Source: Rhodospirillaceae bacterium UBA4468 (GTDB lineage: Bacteria > Pseudomonadota > Alphaproteobacteria > Rhodospirillales > Casp-alpha2). Taken from it: a DNA stretch of 12,551 bases. Within the stretch, counting starts at the first letter, position 1. Every line of letters begins with the position of its first letter. Below the pieces are notes generated by a model that saw only the letters and a list, made by a program, of their open reading frames with translations, was not told the origin of the DNA and searched no databases. A program made the translations under genes and the position numbers. The stretch lies in assembly GCA_002389385.1 (NCBI GenBank), contig DGOK01000077.1, positions 13,373-25,923 on the forward strand, in the 5' to 3' direction. This document shows, one piece after another, positions 7,310-12,551 of the stretch.

Positions 7310-7858
7310 TCAGTCAAACAATCCGAGCTTGTACGGATCATCGATCATACGCGTCTCTTGGCTATAAGGCTCAAACCCGGCGCGCTGATAATTCGGTAAT
7401 GCTGTTGGGTGGTCGAGTGTGCAGGTGTTGACGATCACGCGATCAGGTCCACGTTGCCAAGCTTCATCAATAGCAACGCGTAGTAAGTAAGCACCATACC
7501 CACCTCCGACAAACTCCGGCATGATGCCAAAGTAGGCGATTTCCATGTCGTTGTTTTCGGGAATACTTAAAAGCTCGTAGTACCCGGCAGGGGTTCCGCC
7601 GACATACAAAACATAAACATCGACATTGTCATCTTGGATGACGGCCGAGAGTGCGTCATCTGACATGACGCGCCGTTCCCACCACATGTAATCAGCACCG
7701 ATGGTGTTATAGAGATACCGATAGAACGAAATCGTCGGCGGATCCGCACGCATAATTGCGATAGGGCCTTTCGGCTGACGCGGTGGCACTGAAAGTGGCG
7801 CACTGGTTATTTCCAGAAACGTAATAACCGTCTCGATTTGACCGACTTTATCGTTCAT
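7310..7858 (-). CDS. GNAT-family N-acetyltransferase
   Basis: This predicted acetyl-CoA-dependent N-acetyltransferase has 182 residues and unknown substrate. The GNAT fold is visible in VYVLYVGGTPAGYYELL (81-97, strands 2-3), MEIAYFGIMPEFVGGGYGAYLL (105-126, motif A with the acetyl-CoA pyrophosphate loop) and NTCTLDHPTALPNYQRAGF (144-162, motif B). The usual Gln/Arg at the start of the pyrophosphate loop is Val117. It is the third gene of a minus-strand operon, six bases after the sulfurtransferase gene, so co-expression with cysteine and sulfur-transfer enzymes is likely. An amino-acid or thiol-related substrate is possible but is only inferred from position. Confidence 0.85.
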   Translation of the reverse strand: MNDKVGQIETVITFLEITSAPLSVPPRQPKGPIAIMRADPPTISFYRYLYNTIGADYMWWERRVMSDDALSAVIQDDNVDVYVLYVGGTPAGYYELLSIPENNDMEIAYFGIMPEFVGGGYGAYLLRVAIDEAWQRGPDRVIVNTCTLDHPTALPNYQRAGFEPYSQETRMIDDPYKLGLFD

Positions 7859-7864
7859 AGAGAG

Positions 7865-8725
7865 CTAGCTGGTCTCAATCGGGGTATCATGACGCGTTCC
7901 CCATTCTGACCAGGACCCGTCATAGATCGCTATATCGCTTTTACCGATCAAGTGGCCCGTAAATGCGATCACACACGCTGTCACGCCTGAACCACATGTG
8001 GCAACCAGAGGCTTTGAGAAATCGATGCCGGCCTCTTCAAACGTCGCAGCAATCTCGTCTGCACTGCGAAAGACAAAGTTATTGTCGTTATCCATTAATT
8101 TCGGAAACGGCAGATTGGTACTTCCGGGGATATGGCCTTTACGAATACCAGGGCGCGGCTCGTCCGCAGTGCCTGCAAAGCGCCCCGCAGCGCGTGCGTC
8201 GACAACTTGTTCGCGCTGGCTCTCGCAATTATCAAGAACCTGATCAACAGACCGTACCAGTAGATTGTTATACCGTGACGTAAAATGGCGTTCGCGTGGA
8301 ACAGGCGGCAGGTCGTCCGTCGGACGCCCCTCGGCCAACCACTTAGATAATCCACCATCCAGGACAGCTACATCTTCATGCCCGTAAAGACGGAACATCC
8401 ACCATACCCGACATGCAGCTTGTCCGCCGCCATTGGCATCATAGACAACAATGCGGTTTCCATCACCAAGGCCCAATTTGCGGACCCGGCTTGAAAACTT
8501 CTCAGGTGATGGGACCATGTGAGGCATCTCAGACTCATCATCTGCTATATCATCAATATCAAAGAATACTGCGCCTGGAATATGGCAATCGCGATATTCA
8601 GTTTTTGCATTCCGATCAACACCGGGCAGGAAACTCGTCCCGTCGACGATGCGAACATCAGGCGCATTTAAATGCTCTGCGAGCCATTCTGTACTGACAA
8701 GGGATTCAGGATTTTTATAAGACAT
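7865..8725 (-). CDS. sseA: 3-mercaptopyruvate sulfurtransferase
   Basis: This tandem-rhodanese enzyme moves sulfur from 3-mercaptopyruvate to a thiol or cyanide acceptor. The 286 residues form two rhodanese domains: an inactive N-terminal one (about 8-135, with HIPGAVFFDIDDI and VVYDANGGGQAACRVWWMF) and a catalytic one (about 160-283). The active-site loop is CGSGVTA (C244-A250). CGSGVT indicates mercaptopyruvate as donor, whereas thiosulfate sulfurtransferases have CRKGVT. The DEPRPGIRKGHIPGS stretch (188-202) is also typical. It starts four bases after the cysteine synthase stop, with no clear ribosome-binding site, so it is probably translated by coupling. Together the two genes connect cysteine synthesis with cysteine-derived sulfane sulfur. 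Confidence 0.93.
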   Translation of the reverse strand: MSYKNPESLVSTEWLAEHLNAPDVRIVDGTSFLPGVDRNAKTEYRDCHIPGAVFFDIDDIADDESEMPHMVPSPEKFSSRVRKLGLGDGNRIVVYDANGGGQAACRVWWMFRLYGHEDVAVLDGGLSKWLAEGRPTDDLPPVPRERHFTSRYNNLLVRSVDQVLDNCESQREQVVDARAAGRFAGTADEPRPGIRKGHIPGSTNLPFPKLMDNDNNFVFRSADEIAATFEEAGIDFSKPLVATCGSGVTACVIAFTGHLIGKSDIAIYDGSWSEWGTRHDTPIETS

Positions 8726-8729
8726 TGGA

Positions 8730-9734
8730 TTACTCTAACCAGGAGGGGACAGGTAAGTTCTTGCCACGTAAGAACTCGGGGTTAAATAGTTTTGACTGAT
8801 AACGGGTGCCATAATCGCACAAGATCGTAACGATCGTATGGCCTGGGCCTAATTCTTTTGCCAATCGAAAAGCACCCGCAATATTGATAGCACTGGAGCC
8901 ACCAAGGCAAATACCTTCATGCTGCAATAGATCAAAAACGTAAGGCAGGGCCTCTATATCCGGAATCATAAATGGATGTTCAACCGTGATGTCTTCGACG
9001 ATGTTCGTTGAGCGCCCAAGTCCAATACCTTCTGCGATTGAACCACCTTCAGATGCCTTGGCTTCACCGTCTTTGAACAGGCTGTACATGGCAGCACCAA
9101 GTGGATCAGCACAGCCAATCTGAATATTAGAATTTTGCTCTTTTAAGTATGTTGATGTACCGGCGAGGGTACCGCCTGTTCCAACAGCACAGATAAACCC
9201 ATCAACCTTACCCTCAGTTTGACGCCAGATTTCTGGCCCCGTTGAAAGGTAATGGGCTTTACGGTTGGACATGTTATTCCATTGATCCGCAAATAGGCAT
9301 CCGCCCTTGGCTGTCTTGGCAGTCTCTTCAGCAAGGCGCCTTGCAATGTGCTGGTAATTGTCCGGGTTGGAGAACGGCAGGGAAGGAACTTCTGTGAGCT
9401 CAGCACCGCATAGCCGCAGCATGTCTTTCTTTTCCTGGCTTTGTGTATCGGGCATGACAATTTTACATTTGTACCCGCGTACATTCGCCATCAATGCCAA
9501 GCCAATACCTGTGTTGCCCGCTGTGCCCTCAACGATTGTGCCACCTGGCCTTAAGATACCTGCTTCTTCAGCATCAAGAACCATCTGTCGCGCCGGGCGA
9601 TCTTTTACCGATTGCCCCGGGTTCATAAATTCTGCTTTGCCGTAGATATCACAGCCCGTAGCTTCGGATACGCCATTCAGGCGAATAAGAGGTGTATTTC
9701 CTACGCACTCTTCAAAGCCGTTCTTGATATCCAT
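8730..9734 (-). CDS. cysK: Cysteine synthase (MCY1/CysK-like, PLP-dependent beta-family)
   Basis: This fold-II PLP enzyme probably makes cysteine from O-acetylserine and sulfide. It has 334 residues. K44 in SVKDRPA is the Schiff-base lysine. EGTAGNTG (69-76) is the substrate loop, with Ala72 where classical CysK has Ser (TSGNTG). GTGGTLAG (185-192) binds the PLP phosphate. The variant loop, the MPDTQSQEKKDMLRLCGAEL segment and the overall length resemble the group containing yeast MCY1 more than E. coli CysK; this is from memory, not a search. A good ribosome-binding site (GAGGGA) precedes the ATG. It heads the operon with sseA and the GNAT gene. The symbol follows common annotation; the exact nucleophile or donor is not certain. 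Confidence 0.85.
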   Translation of the reverse strand: MDIKNGFEECVGNTPLIRLNGVSEATGCDIYGKAEFMNPGQSVKDRPARQMVLDAEEAGILRPGGTIVEGTAGNTGIGLALMANVRGYKCKIVMPDTQSQEKKDMLRLCGAELTEVPSLPFSNPDNYQHIARRLAEETAKTAKGGCLFADQWNNMSNRKAHYLSTGPEIWRQTEGKVDGFICAVGTGGTLAGTSTYLKEQNSNIQIGCADPLGAAMYSLFKDGEAKASEGGSIAEGIGLGRSTNIVEDITVEHPFMIPDIEALPYVFDLLQHEGICLGGSSAINIAGAFRLAKELGPGHTIVTILCDYGTRYQSKLFNPEFLRGKNLPVPSWLE

Positions 9735-9826
9735 GGATGATTTCCCTCAGTCGGAATTTATCGTTCTTTATTTTGATAAGACTATCTGTGTCACACATGG
9801 CGATCAAGCGCAGGGCGCACATTCAC

Positions 9827-10486
9827 TTATGACCATTTAGTAAGGACTTGCTCTTTATTCAACATTAGCCACTGAAGGGCGATAATTGTCATGCCGTTAT
9901 TGATCTTGTCGCTGGCAATGGCGTCGTAAGCTTCTTGTAGGCGGACCGTAAACGGGCGGATGTCTTCACCCTCGGTTTCCACGCCATGAACATCTTCAAT
10001 CTTCGTGGAATCGATGCACCTCACAAAGACAAAAACGGATTCGGTCCCACTTCCAGGACTTACCAGATAATGACAGACTGGCATGAGATCACTCAATGTC
10101 GTGCCCGCTTCTTCAATAGTTTCTCGGTAAGCAACATCTGCAGGGCTCTCTCCTGGATCAATAATGCCTGCAACGGCCTCATACAGCCACGGAGATGCAT
10201 CGTCAGCGAACCAAGGCGACTTCAGTGCAACGAATGCACCCGGCCGAAATTGTTCAATTAACACGACCTCGTCCCGAATATGGTCATAGGGGAGAATGCC
10301 TACGGCATGCCCCCGCTCAAACACTTCGCGGGTGATCTCATTGCCCCATTCGCCATTAAAATGACGATGGCGAAGCGTATACGCATTTAAATCAAAAAAG
10401 CCGGCGTATCCAGATTCTTTGTGCCGAATTTTAACGTCAGACTTGGTATATTTTGGATTTTTTATGAAACCTTTATTTGCGAGCAT
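9827..10486 (-). CDS. Nudix hydrolase, ADP-ribose pyrophosphatase-like
   Basis: This probably hydrolyses ADP-ribose or a similar nucleoside-diphosphate sugar to AMP and a sugar phosphate. From the chosen ATG it has 219 residues. The Nudix box occupies 107-129: G107, E113, R121-E122 and E125-E126, then G128. Thr123 stands where the consensus has a hydrophobic residue. REVFERGHAVGILPYD (53-68), VVLIEQFRPGA (74-84) and the SPG-E pattern of HYLVSPGSGTESVF (139-152) are typical of the NudF/ADPRase branch. A longer reading from TTG 10642 would run into the divergent hydratase gene and has unrelated N-terminal text, so the ATG at 10486 is preferred although its ribosome-binding site is weak. The stop lies 92 bases upstream of the cysteine synthase start. 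Confidence 0.88.
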   Translation of the reverse strand: MLANKGFIKNPKYTKSDVKIRHKESGYAGFFDLNAYTLRHRHFNGEWGNEITREVFERGHAVGILPYDHIRDEVVLIEQFRPGAFVALKSPWFADDASPWLYEAVAGIIDPGESPADVAYRETIEEAGTTLSDLMPVCHYLVSPGSGTESVFVFVRCIDSTKIEDVHGVETEGEDIRPFTVRLQEAYDAIASDKINNGMTIIALQWLMLNKEQVLTKWS

Positions 10487-10505
10487 TCCGTTTTTGTCCA
10501 GTGCC

Positions 10506-10514
10506 TGATATAGT
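10506..10514 (+). promoter_or_regulatory. Candidate extended -10 promoter for the enoyl-CoA hydratase gene
   Basis: TGATATAGT gives an extended -10 (TG, one base, TATAGT matching five of six TATAAT positions), 42 bases before the ATG at 10557. The -35 region is poor (TTCCGT at 10486-10491). It lies in the 70-bp gap between two divergent genes. Confidence 0.35.
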
Positions 10515-10556
10515 AGATCTCTACTTTTCGCCGACCCAAAATTTCCGGAGATACAA

Positions 10557-11354
10557 ATGTCTGAAGAAGAAGCAAGCGTTCTAGCTGAAATTGATTCCCG
10601 TGGTGTAGCTACTGTGACCCTCAACCGACCGCACGTAAACAATGCCTACGATGGTGCAATGGTATCGGCTTTGCTTGACGGAGTCCGCGCCTTAGGGGCA
10701 AACGATGACGTTCGGGTTATTGTCATTAAAGGAAATGGAAAACATTTTCAGGCGGGTGCTGATCTGTCTTGGCTTGAAAGTGTCCGCCAGGGCTCACCTG
10801 AAGAGAATCTTGCCGTTTCAAAACGCACCACGGATGCCGTGCGTGAACTGGATGCATGCATGAAACCAACCGTGGCATTGGTCCATGGGGCCTGCTTTGG
10901 TGGAGGAACGGGTGTGATTTCAGCGTGTGACGTCGTTGTCGCTACAAAAAGCGCGCTTTTCTCAATTGCCGAAGTTCGTTTGGGCTTACATGCCGGTCCG
11001 ATTATTCCACAACTCGCCGCTGCGATCGGTCCAAGGCAAGTCAGACGTTATGCCGTCACAGCTGAGCGATTCGGTGCCGAAACCGCAGAAAAGCTTGGCC
11101 TGGTCCATAGTGTCTGTGATGACGATGCATTGGAGCAAGAAGGCGCAAAGATCGTTGATGCCATCTTGATGAATGGGCCAACTGCCATGGCCGAAACAAA
11201 ACGTATCTTATTTCAGACATCCGGCCTGTATATCAATGACAAATTAGCTGCATCCCTTGCCAGCAGCCATTCTTTACAACGGCAAACAGCTGAAGCCACC
11301 GAAGGCCTAAAGAGTTTTCACGAGAAACGGGCAGCAAATAGGTACAAAAAATAA
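10557..11354 (+). CDS. Enoyl-CoA hydratase/isomerase family protein, methylglutaconyl-CoA hydratase-like
   Basis: This crotonase-fold enzyme has 265 residues and should act on an unsaturated acyl-CoA. HFQAGADLSWL (63-73) forms the CoA oxyanion region, and PTVALVHGACFGGGTGVISACD (104-125) and FSIAEVRLGLHAG (135-147) carry the active site. The second catalytic glutamate is present (E139). At the first glutamate position, 20 residues earlier, there is Gly119, as I recall for bacterial LiuC/AtuE-type methylglutaconyl-CoA hydratases. The EENLAVSKRTTDAVREL segment also fits that group. The start has a clear GGAGA ribosome-binding site (10544-10548). None of the other leucine-degradation genes is adjacent, so the substrate is a family-based inference. 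Confidence 0.85.
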   Translation: MSEEEASVLAEIDSRGVATVTLNRPHVNNAYDGAMVSALLDGVRALGANDDVRVIVIKGNGKHFQAGADLSWLESVRQGSPEENLAVSKRTTDAVRELDACMKPTVALVHGACFGGGTGVISACDVVVATKSALFSIAEVRLGLHAGPIIPQLAAAIGPRQVRRYAVTAERFGAETAEKLGLVHSVCDDDALEQEGAKIVDAILMNGPTAMAETKRILFQTSGLYINDKLAASLASSHSLQRQTAEATEGLKSFHEKRAANRYKK

Positions 11355-11378
11355 AATAAGATCAAAAACTAATCGTAA

Positions 11379-11407
11379 TTCATATGATTACTGTGCTATT
11401 TTATACT
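11379..11407 (+). promoter_or_regulatory. Candidate sigma-70-type promoter before the PAS_5-like gene
   Basis: TTCATA (11379-11384) and TATACT (11402-11407) are 17 bases apart and match four and five of six consensus positions. They lie in the A/T-rich gap after the hydratase gene, about 44 bases before the TTG start of the next reading frame. No terminator for the hydratase gene is visible in this gap. Confidence 0.4.
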
Positions 11408-11432
11408 CAACGGTCCAGAATGAAGTAATTAA

Positions 11433-11921
11433 GATAAAGATGCGTCCGACTTGCCGGAATTCCTGCGCGAAGTGTCCCTTGCCTGGGATTCCTTGCCCAA
11501 GCAGGGAAATGTGCCGCCTGTTGAACTTTTCAATCTGGAAATTATACCTATAAAAATATTGCCCTGGTCTGTCGTCGTTGATGTCCATGACGAACCAGGG
11601 GAGTATTCCTATCGATTTTTTGTTACCGAGCGGGTTCAACTGATTGGCGTTGAACTAACAGGAAAGCTGCTGTCGTAGATATCCAATGAGTATATGCGCG
11701 AAGGTAATTTAATTGAGTACAACCAAGTCTGCGAACTCGGTGAACCTATTTTGTGCCAAACACCAATTACGACACCAACAGGCCTGTTATCGGTGCGACT
11801 ATCGATCCGACTTCCCTTGATCGATGAAAAGGGCAACGTTTCGATGATTTACTCAGCGATCGATCCTGAGTCGATGACCCATGTCGATGATCAATTTTTT
11901 GGCACAGAACCCAAAAGATAA
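11433..11921 (+). pseudogene. PAS_5-like domain protein interrupted by an in-frame amber codon
   Basis: A single reading frame runs from 11433 to the TAA at 11919-11921, broken only by TAG at 11676-11678. Both sides read as one small PAS_5-like sensory protein of about 160 residues. The first part has LREVSLAWDSLPKQGNVP, then YSYRFFVTERVQLIGVELTGKLL, matching the usual 'YR.vGt.i....G.eltGr' core. After the TAG the frame continues with ISNEYMREGNLIEYNQVCELGEPI and LSVRLSIRLPLIDEKGNVSMIYSAIDP, the second half of the domain. The frame has no ATG near its beginning: the only start is TTG at 11451, preceded by a stop at 11430-11432. An internal ATG at 11694 could restart only the C-terminal half. 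A lost start plus a nonsense codon suggests a decaying gene, though a sequencing error or readthrough cannot be excluded. Confidence 0.7.
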
Positions 11922-11985
11922 TTTAGCGAAATCTAATATAAATCCAGGTGTTTGAACCGTATTATATCCGCATCATGAATGTGAC

Positions 11986-12006
11986 GTGATAGCTATGCCA
12001 GATCAC
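11986..12006. promoter_or_regulatory. Inverted repeat GTGAT-N11-ATCAC before the hydrolase-OsmC gene
   Basis: GTGAT (11986-11990) and ATCAC (12002-12006) are perfect arms 11 bases apart. One further pair of flanking bases matches at the outer positions with one mismatch (ACGTGAT/ATCACAT). The repeat ends five bases before the GGAGG ribosome-binding site, so it could be an operator near the transcript start. The spacing differs from the CRP site (TGTGA-N6-TCACA). Weak evidence on its own. Confidence 0.3.
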
Positions 12007-12021
12007 ATCTTGGAGGATATA

Positions 12022-12551
12022 ATGGCCAATCGCAGCGAAAAAATTACATTCAATGGCTCTCTCGGTGAGCAGCTTGCCGCCAGGCTGGATATGCCGGAAA
12101 GCGCGCCCAAAGCTTACGCTTTGTTTGCACACTGTTTTACCTGCACCAAAGATATCTTTGCCGCCAGTCGTATTGCAGAAGGCTTGAACGCACATGGCAT
12201 TGCAGTGCTGCGTTTTGACTTCAGGGGTCTTGGGGCCAGCGATGGTGATTTTGCCAATACCAATTTTACGTCAAACGTCGGTGATTTGGTTGCCGCGGCG
12301 ACGCATTTACGTAAAAACTTCGAAGCTCCAAAGATCATAATTGGTCACTCGTTAGGCGGTGCAGCCGTTCTAGCGGCCGCGCCAGAAATCGCAGAGGTCG
12401 AAGCTGTGTGTACAATTGGTGCACCGTCTGACCCGGGCCACGTCGCCAACCACTTCGGTGATGACATTAAAAAGATCGATAGCGAAGGCGAGGCTGATGT
12501 CAAGCTGGTTGGCCGTCCCTTTAAAATTAAGGGGCTGTACCAGATAACTAG
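12022..12551 (+). CDS. Bifunctional alpha/beta hydrolase-OsmC family protein (5' part, cut by window end)
   Basis: The first 176 codons are present without a stop and correspond to the N-terminal alpha/beta-hydrolase domain. HCFTCTKD (37-44) forms the oxyanion region, VLRFDFRGLGASDG (62-75) is the strand-loop typical of the fold, and GHSLGG (108-113) places the nucleophile at S110. The text IGAPSDPGHV, the GEADVKLVGRPFKI stretch (156-169) and the HCFTCxKD motif are characteristic of proteins in which this domain is fused to a C-terminal OsmC peroxiredoxin-like domain of about 130 residues. That domain would lie beyond the window. The ATG has a strong GGAGG ribosome-binding site (12012-12016) with five-base spacing. 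The role of the fusion is not well established; detoxification of peroxides or acylated compounds is an inference. Confidence 0.85.
   Translation, partial: MANRSEKITFNGSLGEQLAARLDMPESAPKAYALFAHCFTCTKDIFAASRIAEGLNAHGIAVLRFDFRGLGASDGDFANTNFTSNVGDLVAAATHLRKNFEAPKIIIGHSLGGAAVLAAAPEIAEVEAVCTIGAPSDPGHVANHFGDDIKKIDSEGEADVKLVGRPFKIKGLYQIT

Noticed and set aside
9808..9818. Small GCGC-AGG-GCGC hairpin as terminator of the Nudix gene
   Set aside because: The stem is only 4 bp with no T-run.
10487..10642. Extension of the Nudix protein by 52 residues from a TTG at 10642
   Set aside because: It would overlap the divergent hydratase gene, and the added residues do not resemble the family N-terminus.

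Overview
This window looks like a chromosomal segment of an alphaproteobacterium with roughly balanced base composition. The evidence is a complete AapJQMP-type polar amino-acid ABC transporter, a metC-hisI pair, an MCY1/CysK-like cysteine synthase, a bacterial LiuC-type enoyl-CoA hydratase, a PAS_5-like protein and an alpha/beta-hydrolase-OsmC family protein, all familiar from that class. It also carries the palindromic CCTTCTCC/GGGTGAGGGG intergenic repeats common in that class. Genus cannot be assigned from the sequence alone.

Layout. (1) Positions 1-109 hold REP-like hairpins. (2) On the minus strand, metC (cystathionine beta-lyase) is followed by hisI (phosphoribosyl-AMP cyclohydrolase) with a TGATG stop/start overlap. 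(3) A 259-bp divergent intergenic region contains a perfect 19-bp palindrome, a likely operator. (4) On the plus strand, aapJ, aapQ, aapM and aapP encode a periplasmic binding protein, two permeases and an ATPase. A stem-loop lies between aapJ and aapQ, and a strong intrinsic terminator follows aapP. (5) Positions 6420-6600 are a decay zone: a second REP-like element, the apparent tail of a minus-strand gene, and a LysR-family gene that has lost its DNA-binding domain. (6) A tight minus-strand operon runs cysteine synthase -> 3-mercaptopyruvate sulfurtransferase -> GNAT acetyltransferase with gaps of 4 and 6 bp. (7) A Nudix (ADP-ribose pyrophosphatase-like) gene on minus is divergent from an enoyl-CoA hydratase gene on plus. 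(8) A PAS_5-like gene is broken by an in-frame amber codon. (9) The 5' part of an alpha/beta hydrolase-OsmC gene runs off the right end.

Functionally, the window combines amino-acid uptake with sulfur amino-acid metabolism: MetC, a cysteine synthase and a mercaptopyruvate sulfurtransferase flank the transporter. The rest is housekeeping catabolism and repair. I see no phage, integrase, CRISPR array, toxin-antitoxin pair, RNA gene or defence system. The most interesting signals are the palindromic operator upstream of aapJ, the two disrupted regulatory or sensory genes, and the sulfur operon. I did not find evidence for a previously undescribed multi-gene system.
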